Notes: generated from the letters alone by a model not told the origin. Counted from the stretch's first letter, positions 1-8,957 are shown. The stretch is DNA of 64,000 nucleotides from Priestia megaterium NBRC 15308 = ATCC 14581 (GCF_000832985.1 NZ_CP009920.1:4272501-4336500), one strand, 5' to 3'. A program made the numbers and translations.

Positions 1-613
1 AGTGACGTCGGGATTGCATAAAAAGATTTTAGTTATTGGTGCTGAAGTCATGTCGAAAATTACAGATTATACGGACCGGGCCACATGCGTGCTGTTTGGT
101 GACGGAGCGGGAGCTATGCTTGTAGAGTACGATGAGCATAATCCGAGTTTCTTAGGATGTCACTACGGAACGGACGGAAGCGGAGGGGTGAATTTATATC
201 GTTCTAACTTATCTAATACTCTTTCAGGAAAAGAAATTAATTCGAGCGGGAATTTAGTTCAAAACGGGCGTGAAGTATACCGCTTTGCTGTCCGAACGAT
301 TCCAAAAGGAGTAGAAGCATTATTAAAGAATACTTCCATTTCTCTTTCTGATGTAAATTGGTTTATTCCGCATAGTGCAAACCTTCGAATGATTGAAGCT
401 ATTTGTGCTAAAACAGGTGTTTCAATGGATAAAACGTTAACGAGTGTGCAATACTGCGGAAATACATCTTCAGCTTCTATTCCGCTTGCTTTAAACGAAG
501 GAATAATGACAGGAAAAGTACAGGGTAATGACCTCCTTATTCTTTATGGGTTTGGAGGAGGATTAACGCACTGCGGTCTGTTAATTAAATGGACGTGTAA
601 AGAAAAAAGCTAA
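1..613 (+). CDS. fabH: 3-oxoacyl-ACP synthase III (FabH family), 5'-truncated
   Basis: C-terminal part (about 203 residues) of a beta-ketoacyl-ACP synthase III, which condenses an acyl-CoA primer with malonyl-ACP to start fatty acid synthesis in the cytoplasm. The reading frame is open at the window edge, and the GTG at position 2 has no ribosome binding site, so it is not the true start. Family members are about 310-330 residues, so the catalytic cysteine lies outside the window. The other two triad residues are visible: His in PHSANLRMIEA and Asn in CGNTSSASIPLAL. The glycine-rich end GFGGGLTHCG is also typical. A strong terminator follows the stop. The family is clear; which fabH paralogue it is cannot be told here. 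Confidence 0.88.
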   Translation, partial: VTSGLHKKILVIGAEVMSKITDYTDRATCVLFGDGAGAMLVEYDEHNPSFLGCHYGTDGSGGVNLYRSNLSNTLSGKEINSSGNLVQNGREVYRFAVRTIPKGVEALLKNTSISLSDVNWFIPHSANLRMIEAICAKTGVSMDKTLTSVQYCGNTSSASIPLALNEGIMTGKVQGNDLLILYGFGGGLTHCGLLIKWTCKEKS

Positions 614-637
614 AAGGCGATGCCTTTTAGCTTTTTT
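607..637 (+). terminator. Rho-independent terminator after the fabH-type gene
   Basis: A 12-bp perfect stem (AAGCTAAAAGGC with GCCTTTTAGCTT) and a 3-base loop are followed by a T run. The stop codon of the fabH-type gene lies inside the stem. Confidence 0.9.
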
Positions 638-697
638 GTCTTTTACTGCTAAGAAGAATTCGATAAAATGGAAAAAGAAGTAAAGGGGGGTGTGCAT

Positions 698-1366
698 ATG
701 AATCACGTTTTATACATTGAAGACAATGAAGAAATTGGATTAATGATTCAAAATGAGCTTAAAAAGCAAAACTATGAAGTTACTTGGTTACAATCAGGAG
801 ATATCGCCAGTCGGTTTATTAAACAAGCGGATATTGTCATTTTAGATGTAATGCTTCCTGGGTTAGATGGATTTACAGTGGGAAAAAAGCTTAAAAAACT
901 AGCACCTGATGTCCCAATTTTAATGCTTTCAGCTCGTACAGCTCTAGAAGATAAGATCATGGGACTAGAGTTTGCCGATGACTATGTCACAAAGCCGTTT
1001 CATCCAGAAGAGCTGCTTGCAAGGCTTGAAGTATTGTTAAGAAGATTTTCAAGAAAGAAAGAAGAGCTTATTTTAAAACATTTGCATATTTCGATGAGAG
1101 ACTATCGCGTGATGAACAGAGAGACAAGTGAAGAAATTAGTTTAACAGGTAAGCAATTTCATATTTTTACTTATTTCCTTCAGCATTTAAATCAAATTTT
1201 AACAAAAGAACAAATTTATGAAGGGGTATGGAAAGAGCGTTATATAGAAGGAGATAAAACATTAATGGTACATATTCGCTATTTGCGAGAAAAATTGGAG
1301 AAAAATGCAGCTAAGCCTGAAATTATTGAAACAATACGAGGGATTGGGTACAGGGTGAAGCAATGA
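698..1366 (+). CDS. OmpR-family response regulator
   Basis: Response regulator of 222 residues: an N-terminal receiver domain (about 1-115) and a C-terminal winged-helix DNA-binding domain (about 125-222). The acidic pocket is E8-D9, the phospho-acceptor is D50 in LDVMLPGLDG, and the conserved Lys is in VTKPFHPEE. The start is the ATG at 698, preceded by AAAGGGGGG with good spacing; an upstream in-frame ATG at 668 has no such site. It overlaps the kinase gene by 4 bases (ATGA), so the two are translationally coupled. Because an ABC exporter follows, it probably controls that exporter in response to an envelope-active compound. That role is inference. Confidence 0.93.
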   Translation: MNHVLYIEDNEEIGLMIQNELKKQNYEVTWLQSGDIASRFIKQADIVILDVMLPGLDGFTVGKKLKKLAPDVPILMLSARTALEDKIMGLEFADDYVTKPFHPEELLARLEVLLRRFSRKKEELILKHLHISMRDYRVMNRETSEEISLTGKQFHIFTYFLQHLNQILTKEQIYEGVWKERYIEGDKTLMVHIRYLREKLEKNAAKPEIIETIRGIGYRVKQ

Positions 1367-2727
1367 ATGTTACACAGTCTCTTATCACGAAATATATCTT
1401 AATTATGATTGCAGCTGTACTAATTATACCTGTATCATTTTTTGCAGGCTCATGGCTGATCACCGTTCCTTTTATGCATATTCAAGGATTATTAAATGAA
1501 GAGTATAAAGGAAAAAGCTACTACGAACAAATATGGAATCAAGAAGCCAAAAAGCTAGAAGGAGCAAATGAGAAAACAATTAATCAAAAGCTAAAATTAT
1601 TAAAAGAAAAATACCCTGAAGCTTCAATGTTCTGGGTAAACGAAGCTGGACAAACACAGCTTCCGCTTCCTTACCATGAATCCCTTCCGAAGCAATGGTC
1701 ATCTTCTTATACGGCTGAATTTATCAAAAAACGATACGGAAACGATCCGTATACGGTTATTACCTTTATTGGAACAGATAAAAAGCAAGGTTTTATGGTC
1801 ATTGAAGTGCCGGAAAAAGCCGTTGAGCCTCCTATTCAAAGGCTAGACCCAGCCTACTATAATATTTATTTAGGATTTGTTTTTATCATTGTGCTTTCTT
1901 TTATTGTACTTTCTCTATTCTTTTTTCTTCGAATTCGAAAAAGGCTGCGAGCGTTACAAGCTGCTATGAACAACAAAGACGAGCAAGGAATTCCTTTACC
2001 TGTTGTATCTGAGTCCACGGATGAAATTGGCCAGCTAGAACAATCGTTTAATCAAATGGTTAAACAGCTTCATGAAAGCCGGGACCGAGAGCAGCAAGAA
2101 GAACAGCTGCGACAAGACTTAATTATGAGTCTATCGCATGACTTACGAACACCGCTCACGACTGTTCGAACTCATATTTATCAGATGAAAAACGAAGAAA
2201 TGGCCTTGAACGTTCAACAATCTCTTGAGGTAATTGATACGAAAGTAGAATTTGTTAGTGATTTAATAGATAATTTATTTTCCTATACGCTGCTGTTAAA
2301 TAGAAAATATCCATATCGGGAAGAGGAAGTTGATATGGCTCGATTTCTTAGAAAAAGCATTGCACAATGGTATCCACTATTTGAAGAAGAGAATATGGAA
2401 GTGGATATTCAACTGCCTTCTCAGTCTATATATTGGCGCGGAGATGTTCAGTGGTTAGAAAGAATAATAGATAATTTATGTCAAAATGTCATTCGTCATG
2501 CCAAAGAAGGTAACTTTATTGGCTTTCGCCTTGTTCAAGAGCATGATTTATCTTCTCTCACCATTTCTGATAAAGGGTCAGGCTTTAACAAGAATAGCCA
2601 TACGAAGCAAAACGGTGTAGGTCTAGCGATTGTGGATGCGATGATTAAAGAAATGGGGTTAACGTGGTCAATTCATTCTACAAAACATGGAACGGATATT
2701 CAAATTGTGTACAAAGCGAGTGATTAA
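1363..2727 (+). CDS. Sensor histidine kinase, two-TM with HAMP
   Basis: Membrane histidine kinase of 454 residues, partner of the preceding regulator. It has TM1 at about 10-34, an extracytoplasmic region of about 130 residues, TM2 at about 167-190, HAMP at about 190-240, a HisKA domain with H259 in SLSHDLRTPL, and a HATPase domain with DKGSGF and NGVGLAIVDAMI. The sizeable extracellular domain sets it apart from the intramembrane-sensing BceS-type kinases that usually pair with bacitracin transporters. Its layout is closer to kinases that control lantibiotic-immunity ABC transporters in Firmicutes. The ligand cannot be deduced. Confidence 0.92.
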   Translation: MNVTQSLITKYILIMIAAVLIIPVSFFAGSWLITVPFMHIQGLLNEEYKGKSYYEQIWNQEAKKLEGANEKTINQKLKLLKEKYPEASMFWVNEAGQTQLPLPYHESLPKQWSSSYTAEFIKKRYGNDPYTVITFIGTDKKQGFMVIEVPEKAVEPPIQRLDPAYYNIYLGFVFIIVLSFIVLSLFFFLRIRKRLRALQAAMNNKDEQGIPLPVVSESTDEIGQLEQSFNQMVKQLHESRDREQQEEQLRQDLIMSLSHDLRTPLTTVRTHIYQMKNEEMALNVQQSLEVIDTKVEFVSDLIDNLFSYTLLLNRKYPYREEEVDMARFLRKSIAQWYPLFEEENMEVDIQLPSQSIYWRGDVQWLERIIDNLCQNVIRHAKEGNFIGFRLVQEHDLSSLTISDKGSGFNKNSHTKQNGVGLAIVDAMIKEMGLTWSIHSTKHGTDIQIVYKASD

Positions 2728-2739
2728 TTCACACGCTTT

Positions 2740-2794
2740 TTTAAACGAATTTTAACCTTTCTTTTCCTTCCTCTTAACTTTAGCTGTTTATAGT
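2740..2794 (+). promoter_or_regulatory. Direct-repeat operator and promoter ahead of the ABC operon
   Basis: The 85-bp gap between the kinase and ABC genes holds TTAAAC (2741-2746), TTTAAC (2751-2756) and CTTAAC (2773-2778), spaced 10 and 22 bp, so on the same helix face. A -10-like TATAGT lies at 2789-2794. No good -35 box is present. Tandem half-sites with a poor -35 are usual for promoters activated by OmpR-family regulators. That this regulator binds here is inference. Confidence 0.5.
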
Positions 2795-2812
2795 AAAGGA
2801 GAGGTGATAAAA

Positions 2813-3748
2813 GTGGAAATTGTTAAAACGATTCAGCTGATAAAAGTATTTAAAGGAGCAGAAGCTGTAAATGAAGTGAATTTATCCATTAAAGAAGGAG
2901 AAATCTACGGGTTTTTAGGACCCAATGGAGCAGGGAAGACGACAACGATCCGAATGCTGCTCGGGCTAATGAAGCCAACGAGCGGGGAAATTGAGCTGTT
3001 TGGAGAAAGAATAAAAAATCACAGGCAGCATATTCAAGCCTTAAAAAAGATAGGTTCACTTGTAGAGAGCCCTTCCTATTATGCGCATTTAACTGCGAGA
3101 GAAAATCTAGAGGTACTTCGCAAAATACTAGGTGTATCTAAAAACAGAGTGGATGAAGTACTAAATATTGTAAAATTAACAAAAGAAGCAAATCGTCCAG
3201 TCAAAGGCTTTTCTCTTGGGATGAAACAGCGGCTTGGCATTGCTTCTGCACTCCTCGGAAATCCTCGTTTATTAATCTTAGACGAACCAACCAACGGACT
3301 GGATCCTGCAGGAATTCAAGAAATTCGTTCATTAATTAAAGAAATGCCAGGGAAAAACGGAGTTACCGTATTGATTTCAAGTCATTTACTCTATGAAATC
3401 GACCATCTAGCGACTCAAGTAGGTATTATTACAAAAGGAAAGATGCTATTTAATGGATCGATTGAATCGCTTCGCAAAAAGGCTAAGCATCAAGTGGCAT
3501 TTACAACGGGAGAGATAGAAAAGGCTAAAACAATACTATTAGCAAATGGGTTTGTACCTACTATCGATAAACACAGTCTTCTTTTAGATTATATTGATCA
3601 TGAGCAAGTGGCCCATCTTGTTTATCAGCTTGTGCAAGAAAATGTCTCAATCTACCGAGTTGAAGAAAAATCGAAATCATTAGAAGATATCTTTTTAAAG
3701 CTGACGAGTGAGGAGAATGGATATGTTCACAAAAATACTGCAGGCTGA
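2813..3748 (+). CDS. ABC transporter ATP-binding protein (lantibiotic-immunity/BcrA type)
   Basis: ATPase subunit of 311 residues. Walker A is GPNGAGKTTT, the signature is FSLGMKQRLG, Walker B is LLILDEPTNGLD, and the switch His is in SSHLLYEI. A C-terminal extension of about 80 residues is typical of the BcrA/EpiF/NukF group. I chose the GTG at 2813 because AAAGGAGAGG ends about 9 bases before it; an in-frame GTG at 2804 overlaps that site. It is followed by two overlapping or abutting permease genes, so the complex is probably one ATPase plus two different six-TM subunits. Antimicrobial peptide export is the likely role, by analogy. Confidence 0.9.
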   Translation: MEIVKTIQLIKVFKGAEAVNEVNLSIKEGEIYGFLGPNGAGKTTTIRMLLGLMKPTSGEIELFGERIKNHRQHIQALKKIGSLVESPSYYAHLTARENLEVLRKILGVSKNRVDEVLNIVKLTKEANRPVKGFSLGMKQRLGIASALLGNPRLLILDEPTNGLDPAGIQEIRSLIKEMPGKNGVTVLISSHLLYEIDHLATQVGIITKGKMLFNGSIESLRKKAKHQVAFTTGEIEKAKTILLANGFVPTIDKHSLLLDYIDHEQVAHLVYQLVQENVSIYRVEEKSKSLEDIFLKLTSEENGYVHKNTAG

Positions 3749-4430
3749 GTGTATAAAGTTAAAAAGAAAATGGCTCCGGTTTTTACTATTTTTAGGTCCA
3801 GCGGGTGTAATTGGCTTAACGCTAGTTGATTATAGCGTTCGATATGAATATTTAATTCAGCAAAACCCGAACGTGTGGGAAGGTCTTTTGCATGAACTAA
3901 ACATCACGCTTCCAATAGCTTTTTTACTGGGAGGAACGATTCTTGCTTCAAATGTAGCACATATTGAATATCATAGAAGCTCATGGAAGCAGTTGCTGAG
4001 CTTACCTGTGAGCAGACTGAGTGTTTATACAGCAAAATTTGTAGTAGTTATGTTTATGCTACTTATCGCTTCTGCTGTTCTATTAATCGGTATAATTGGG
4101 CTAGGGTGGTGGTTAGGATTTGGTCTGCCTCCTTCTTGGAAAACTCTTTTTGTTTATACCTTTTATCCGTTTTTTTCGGCTATTCCGTTTGTGGCTATTC
4201 AAATATGGCTATCTATGCTTTTTAAAAATCAAAGCCGTTCTCTGGCACTAGGTATTGTGATGAGTGGGACAATGAGTGGTATGAGAGAATTGCCGAGCTG
4301 GTTTTTCTGGCAATGGCCAATGCTAGTGTTTTCCGATTATCGGAATACGTATATGATAACAGGTGTAATTATCGGCGTTTTTTTATATGCTGCAGGTGCT
4401 CTTCACTTTATCAAAAAGGATGTGGCCTAA
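3723..4430 (+). CDS. ABC-2 type permease, first subunit (EpiE/MutE-like)
   Basis: Integral membrane protein of 235 residues with about six hydrophobic segments. The N-terminus (KILQAECIKLKRKWLRF) is the basic amphipathic start usual for lantibiotic-immunity permeases. A conserved patch reads EYHRSSWKQLLSLPVSR, and the next gene has a matching EAGGWKQLLSLPVTR, so the two subunits are paralogues. The ATG at 3723 has AGGAGA six bases upstream; starts at 3708 and 3717 sit on top of that site. The gene overlaps the ATPase gene by 26 bases. Confidence 0.85.
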   Translation: MFTKILQAECIKLKRKWLRFLLFLGPAGVIGLTLVDYSVRYEYLIQQNPNVWEGLLHELNITLPIAFLLGGTILASNVAHIEYHRSSWKQLLSLPVSRLSVYTAKFVVVMFMLLIASAVLLIGIIGLGWWLGFGLPPSWKTLFVYTFYPFFSAIPFVAIQIWLSMLFKNQSRSLALGIVMSGTMSGMRELPSWFFWQWPMLVFSDYRNTYMITGVIIGVFLYAAGALHFIKKDVA

Positions 4431-5165
4431 ATGTTGTGGCAATTATGCAAGATAGAATGGTTTAAATTGTTTAAAACAAAAGCCTGGACTTACCTTTTTG
4501 TTAGTCCCATTCTTATTGCTGCTATCCTTTTTGTAGGTGATCAGGCAATGCCAAACGGGAGGATGAAATGGTTAATGGCAGATGCTTTGATTGCCAATGT
4601 TCACGGCTTACTGTTTTATCCGTTAATTGGCGGGTTAGTAACATCGTTCATCTGTCGGTATGAACACGAAGCCGGAGGGTGGAAGCAATTACTATCTCTT
4701 CCTGTGACAAGAACATCCGTATACGGAGCAAAATTGATCACATCAGCAGCTTTCATGGGAATTCTTCAAGTGCTTGTATTTGTTGTTTTATTAGGAGTTG
4801 GCATGTTGAAAGGCTATCCGAATGCTATTCCACTAAAAATGATAGCTGGAAATATGCTAGGCGGCTGGGTTGCAGTGTTGCCAATTCTAGCGTTTATGCT
4901 AGCTGTGTCAATGGCACTTTCTAGCTTTGGAGCATCTTTAACAGTCAATGTCATTTTAACACTACCGAATTTATTCGTTGCTAATTCTGAACGATTTGGT
5001 CCCTGGTACCCATGGACTCAGCCAATGTATGGAATGTTAGGTGTAACGGGAAAAGCATCATGGGGGTTGATGCTGACTACACAGAACTTCCTAGCAGTTG
5101 TTATAAGCAGCTTTCTGCTTTTTGGAGCAGCAGGTTTACTGTATTTTCAGCGCAAACATATATAA
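4431..5165 (+). CDS. ABC-2 type permease, second subunit (EpiG/MutG-like)
   Basis: Six-TM membrane protein of 244 residues whose ATG directly abuts the stop of the first permease. It shares the WKQLLSLPV(S/T)R motif with that subunit, consistent with duplication and a heteromeric pore. It ends the five-gene unit (regulator, kinase, ATPase, two permeases), which is closed by a terminator shared with the convergent yitT-like gene. The transported substrate is unknown; a cationic peptide is the best guess from family context. Confidence 0.85.
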   Translation: MLWQLCKIEWFKLFKTKAWTYLFVSPILIAAILFVGDQAMPNGRMKWLMADALIANVHGLLFYPLIGGLVTSFICRYEHEAGGWKQLLSLPVTRTSVYGAKLITSAAFMGILQVLVFVVLLGVGMLKGYPNAIPLKMIAGNMLGGWVAVLPILAFMLAVSMALSSFGASLTVNVILTLPNLFVANSERFGPWYPWTQPMYGMLGVTGKASWGLMLTTQNFLAVVISSFLLFGAAGLLYFQRKHI

Positions 5166-5170
5166 TAGAA

Positions 5171-5197
5171 AAAACCCGCTTTTTTATAGCGGGTTTT
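5171..5197. terminator. Bidirectional terminator between ABC operon and yitT-like gene
   Basis: Stem AAAACCCGCT/AGCGGGTTTT with a 7-base T-rich loop, and A and T tracts on either side. It serves both converging genes, and the yitT-like stop codon touches its edge. Confidence 0.85.
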
Positions 5198-6036
5198 CAG
5201 CCGGCTTTTGGAATGGTAAAACCTACTCCAAAGACGTCGCGCACATCGTGTACGACCACAAAAGCTTGTTCGTCGACTTTATGAATAATACGCTTTAATT
5301 CTAGCAGTTCTTGTTTGTTCACAACTACGTACAATACGTCTTTTGCTTCTTTTGTATAGCTTCCATGAGCAGAAAAGACAGTGACGCCGCGTTGCATCTT
5401 TTTATTGACTTGTTCGGCTACTTCAGCTGAACGGTGTGAAATAATAGTGATTGCTTTGCGAGGGTTGAGTCCTTCAATGATATAATCAAGCACCTTCGTT
5501 CCGATGTAAAGAGAAATAACCGTATACATCGTCTTTTCTCCACCGATGACAAAATAAGCGCTTGCTACAACTAATAAATCAATTGCCAGCATCGTTTTGC
5601 TAATATTCCAGTCTAGATATTGATTAGCTAAGCGGGCAATAACTGCAGAGCCTCCGGAAGTTCCGCCACCTCTAAACACAAGTCCGAGTCCTACACCAGC
5701 TAAAATACCAGCAAAAATAGCTCCCAGTAGCGTATCGTCAAGAGGATTTCCCAGTCCTTCAGTTATATGTAGGAATAGAGATGTAAAAATAATACATATA
5801 ATTGTGTAAGCAATCACACGTTTGTGAAGCAATTTGTATCCGATCAGTACCAGCAAACCGTTTAATATAAAGTTTGTGATACCCGGAGACCAGCCTAATA
5901 CATAATAGGTAATCATTGTTACACCGGTTACGCCGCCTTCTGCTAATTCATTTGGAATAGCAAAGTAATTAATGGCCAGTGCGAAAATGAGGCTCCCTAG
6001 AATAATGAGGATAATTTCTTTTATTTTATTAATCAT
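5197..6036 (-). CDS. YitT-family membrane protein (DUF161 + DUF2179)
   Basis: Protein of 279 residues with five or six TM segments in the first 190 residues (glycine-rich GGGTSGGSAVIARL, characteristic of YitT proteins) and a cytosolic DUF2179 domain at the C-terminus (about 195-279: ITIISHRSAEVAEQVNKKMQ). Bacillus genomes carry several paralogues; their function is not firmly known, and transport is assumed. The start is the ATG at 6036, with GGAGGT eight bases upstream. The longer frame begins at a TTG lying inside that site and is rejected. Confidence 0.88.
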   Translation of the reverse strand: MINKIKEIILIILGSLIFALAINYFAIPNELAEGGVTGVTMITYYVLGWSPGITNFILNGLLVLIGYKLLHKRVIAYTIICIIFTSLFLHITEGLGNPLDDTLLGAIFAGILAGVGLGLVFRGGGTSGGSAVIARLANQYLDWNISKTMLAIDLLVVASAYFVIGGEKTMYTVISLYIGTKVLDYIIEGLNPRKAITIISHRSAEVAEQVNKKMQRGVTVFSAHGSYTKEAKDVLYVVVNKQELLELKRIIHKVDEQAFVVVHDVRDVFGVGFTIPKAG

Positions 6037-6283
6037 GAACGTTACCTCCAATCATCAAAAGCTCCGAAAACACAGTCATGACAATGTATTATACCAACTC
6101 TAGAGACCGAATTAAAGATGGGATATCATTATTTTTTTAAAATCAGTTTCTGCTATTAACATAAAATCTTTTGACAGTTTTTATGGAGTATGAAAGAATG
6201 AATTGTTTGCTTTTATTTTGATTAAAAAGTTTTGCAATGAGAATGTTCGTTCGGTAAAATAGAAGCAAGAGTCAAGGGGGAGA

Positions 6284-6637
6284 ATGAACGTGTATCAAGA
6301 TGAATTAAAACAGTATGCGAAGTTAGTAATGCCCGAGCATTTAGAGAAAATGAAGAAAATGTACAGTCCCGATGCGCATAAGCAGCCTTTAGGGTTGAGA
6401 AAAGAAAAGATTGAGCATATTGAAAATGTCATTATGAACAGTTACTCGGAGCATCATCCAGTAACACTTCACGTCTATGAAGCAGGACATATTCAAAGGT
6501 ATGAACGAGTGACGATTGATAAAGTCTCGCTGCAGTCGAATACGCTGATGGTTACAGGCCCTTGTTATACATATTCGATTCGAGCGGATGCAGTAATTGA
6601 AGCAGATGTATGGAAAGATGAAAGCTACTCTAGCTAA
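6284..6637 (+). CDS. YolD-like family protein
   Basis: Soluble protein of 117 residues, beginning at an ATG with AAGGGGGAG upstream. It matches the YolD-like pattern: a basic helical N-terminal half with PLGLRKEKIEHIENVI, then a beta-rich domain starting HPVTLHVYEAGHIQRYERVTIDKV. YolD-like genes often accompany Y-family DNA polymerases such as UvrX; none is adjacent here, so this is a solitary copy. Function is unknown. Its stop codon lies in the terminator hairpin that follows. Confidence 0.8.
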   Translation: MNVYQDELKQYAKLVMPEHLEKMKKMYSPDAHKQPLGLRKEKIEHIENVIMNSYSEHHPVTLHVYEAGHIQRYERVTIDKVSLQSNTLMVTGPCYTYSIRADAVIEADVWKDESYSS

Positions 6638-6651
6638 GAGTAGCTTTTTTG
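6622..6651 (+). terminator. Terminator of the YolD-like gene
   Basis: A 10-bp perfect stem AAGCTACTCT/AGAGTAGCTT with a 5-base loop and T6 overlaps the end of the coding region. Confidence 0.9.
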
Positions 6652-6759
6652 TTCGTTTTGTATCTTTTTTTTAACGCATGCATACAATACATAAAAGTAT
6701 ATTCTGCGAGTAGCAACTTCTAGCTACTAGGAAATTTTAATTAAAGAAGGGATTATTGT

Positions 6760-6900
6760 ATGCAAAATGAAAAAACCCAAGTAAGAGAAATCGAATTAAC
6801 GCAGTTCATTAAAAAAAGACTCGTTCGTTTTATCTCAAGTTTAGCTATTTCTTCTGCCCTTGCTTCCATATTATATATGCTTCTGTTTTTATTTAAATGA
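6760..6900 (+). CDS. Small single-TM membrane protein (46 aa)
   Basis: Short frame with good gene signals: ATG at 6760, AAGAAGGGA seven bases upstream, and a strong terminator just after the stop. The product has a charged N-terminal half (MQNEKTQVREIELTQF, then KKRLVRF) and one hydrophobic C-terminal helix (about 27-45, ending LYMLLFLFK). The basic cluster before the helix predicts the N-terminus inside. I do not recognise a family. Confidence 0.65.
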   Translation: MQNEKTQVREIELTQFIKKRLVRFISSLAISSALASILYMLLFLFK

Positions 6901-6912
6901 TGGGTCACTTTG

Positions 6913-6941
6913 AGTTGTCCAAAAAGGTGGACAACTTTTTT
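6913..6941 (+). terminator. Terminator of the 46-aa gene
   Basis: Stem AGTTGTCCA/TGGACAACT, 6-base loop, T6. Confidence 0.88.
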
Positions 6942-7281
6942 GGTGTGTAAGCTTTTATGAAATCAGGACAAGCTATGCGTGATTCAGTCAGAAAAATTCA
7001 ATCGGTCAAGAAATAGTCAAAAACAGTCATAGCTAATTGGGTAGAAGAAAACCTTTACATATAATGAGAAAAGTAGACAAATTCTTGAATTACCAGCTTA
7101 TTTCCTTTTGTATAAACTATCATTAAAACAAATGCAAAACTAATTATTCATTCAAAAAACTTTATTTTGTAATTAAAAAAATGAATGTTTTTGATTTTTT
7201 ATGATTGATTTTGAATGTAAACCGTGATAAAGTAAGTACATGAAATAAATGAAAACGCTTTTTTGAAAAAGGAGCTAGAAC
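6942..7281 (+). promoter_or_regulatory. fruRKA upstream region with a cre-like site
   Basis: AT-rich gap with no coding signal. TGAAAACGCTTTTT at 7250-7263, just before the fruR ribosome binding site, matches the cre consensus TGWAANCGNTNWCA at all but the last two positions, so CcpA repression is plausible. A possible promoter lies near 7205-7233 (TTGATT, 17 bp, TAAAGT), but the boxes are weak. The remainder holds nothing I can assign. Confidence 0.4.
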
Positions 7282-8034
7282 ATGTTAACGCCGGAGAGAC
7301 ATCAACTAATCTTAAAACTTTTAAAAGAGAAAGAACTTGTAAAAGTGCAAGAGTTTATCGAAGTTACAGGCGCTTCGGAATCCACAATTAGAAGAGACTT
7401 AAGTCAACTAGAAGAAGAGCAAATGCTCAAACGTGTTCACGGTGGCGCTTCGCTTATTCGCAGTAAACGAATTGAACTGAGCGTTATCGAAAAATCTGCT
7501 AAAAATGTTCAAGATAAACGAAACATTGCAGAGTATGCGGCTTCCATTATAAATGAAGGTGACTGTATTTTTTTAGATGCAGGAACTACAACGTATGAAA
7601 TGATTCCTTTTTTAAAGCAAAAAGATGTAGTTGTCGTGACAAATGGTTTAATGCATTTAAACCCGATGCTAGAACAAGGTATCACCCTCTATTTAATTGG
7701 AGGATCCGTTAAACATAAAACGGGCGCTTTAATTGGCAATGGAGCTCTTTTAAGTCTTGAGCAATATCGTTTTGATAAGTGCTTTATGGGAGCGAATGGG
7801 ATTCATCATCAATATGGATATACAACTCCCGATCCAGAAGAAGCATTAATCAAGCAAACGGCAATGAAGCTGTCTAGAGAATCTTATATTTTATCAGATT
7901 CTACTAAGTTTTTTGAAACAAGTTTTGCGAAAATAGCCGATTTACATGAAGCAAAAATTATAACAAATGACGTACCTAGCGATGTACTTATACAGTATGC
8001 AAACAAAACAGACATAAAGGTTGTGAAATCATGA
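7282..8034 (+). CDS. fruR: Fructose operon repressor FruR (DeoR family)
   Basis: DeoR-type regulator of 250 residues. The N-terminal HTH spans about 1-57 (VQEFIEVTGASESTIRRDLSQLEEE), and the C-terminal sugar-phosphate sensor domain contains the DeoR patterns DAGTTTYEM, TNG and LIGGSVKHKTGALIG. First gene of fruR-fruK-fruA. DeoR-type FruR proteins repress the operon and are relieved by fructose 1-phosphate, the product of the EII encoded downstream. The ATG at 7282 has AAAGGAG upstream, and its end overlaps fruK by 4 bases. Confidence 0.93.
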   Translation: MLTPERHQLILKLLKEKELVKVQEFIEVTGASESTIRRDLSQLEEEQMLKRVHGGASLIRSKRIELSVIEKSAKNVQDKRNIAEYAASIINEGDCIFLDAGTTTYEMIPFLKQKDVVVVTNGLMHLNPMLEQGITLYLIGGSVKHKTGALIGNGALLSLEQYRFDKCFMGANGIHHQYGYTTPDPEEALIKQTAMKLSRESYILSDSTKFFETSFAKIADLHEAKIITNDVPSDVLIQYANKTDIKVVKS

Positions 8035-8945
8035 TTTATACATGTACGTTGAACCCATCCGTTGATTACGTAGTACATGTTTCAGCATTCGAAGAAGGCG
8101 GGCTTAACCGCACAACGAATGAAGCCAAGTTTCCAGGAGGAAAAGGCATTAACGTCTCTCGCGTTTTAAAGCGATTAGGTGTTGATAATAAAGCTCTCGG
8201 TTTTGTAGCCGGCTTTACAGGAACCTATATTGAAGACTACTTAAAAGCGGAGAATATCGAAACAGCTTTTACAAGAGTTGATGGAGATACCCGCATTAAC
8301 GTAAAGTTAAAAACGGAAAAAGAAACAGAAATTAACGGTCAAGGACCTGCTATTACAGACGAAGCGCTTCAGTCTTTATTGACTCAAGTAAAGCAAATGA
8401 CTGAAGGCGATATCTTCGTATTAGCAGGGAGTATACCGAAAACGCTTCCAAGTTCCGTGTATGAAACATTAACTGAACTAGCTGCAGCGAACGGAGTAAA
8501 AGTTGTAGTAGATGCAAGTGGAAAAACCTTGCTAGACGTCGTGTTTCACAAGCCGTTTTTTATCAAACCGAATCATCATGAACTTGCAGAATTGTTTGAT
8601 GTAGAAGTAAACAGTGCAGAAGATGCGCTAGTATATGGTAAAAAACTCGTGGAACAAGGAGCGCAAAACGTCGTTGTATCCATGGCAGGCGATGGAGCAC
8701 TTCTTATTAACGAAAGCGGTGTCTACAGTGCCACAGTCCCTAAAGGAACAGTGAAAAATTCTGTTGGAGCTGGCGATTCACTTGTAGCTGGATTTATTGC
8801 TTCTTATGTAAAGCAAGGGGATTTATTAGAAGCCTTTCAAACAGGAGTTGCTTCAGGAAGTGCCACAGCATTCTCACTTGAATTATGTACAGCAGAAGAT
8901 GTAAAGACGCTTCGTGAACAAGTGTCAATCACAAAGGTAGAGTAG
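8031..8945 (+). CDS. fruK: 1-phosphofructokinase
   Basis: PfkB-family kinase of 304 residues converting fructose 1-phosphate to fructose 1,6-bisphosphate in the cytosol. The N-terminal MIYTCTLNPSVDYVV, GGKGINVSRVLKRLG and the C-terminal anion-hole and catalytic motif SVGAGDSLVAGF are diagnostic; the catalytic Asp is in GAGDS. It is translationally coupled to fruR (ATGA overlap) and followed after 12 bases by fruA, so the three genes form one operon feeding imported fructose into glycolysis. Confidence 0.96.
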   Translation: MIYTCTLNPSVDYVVHVSAFEEGGLNRTTNEAKFPGGKGINVSRVLKRLGVDNKALGFVAGFTGTYIEDYLKAENIETAFTRVDGDTRINVKLKTEKETEINGQGPAITDEALQSLLTQVKQMTEGDIFVLAGSIPKTLPSSVYETLTELAAANGVKVVVDASGKTLLDVVFHKPFFIKPNHHELAELFDVEVNSAEDALVYGKKLVEQGAQNVVVSMAGDGALLINESGVYSATVPKGTVKNSVGAGDSLVAGFIASYVKQGDLLEAFQTGVASGSATAFSLELCTAEDVKTLREQVSITKVE

Positions 8946-8957
8946 GGGGAACCGAGA

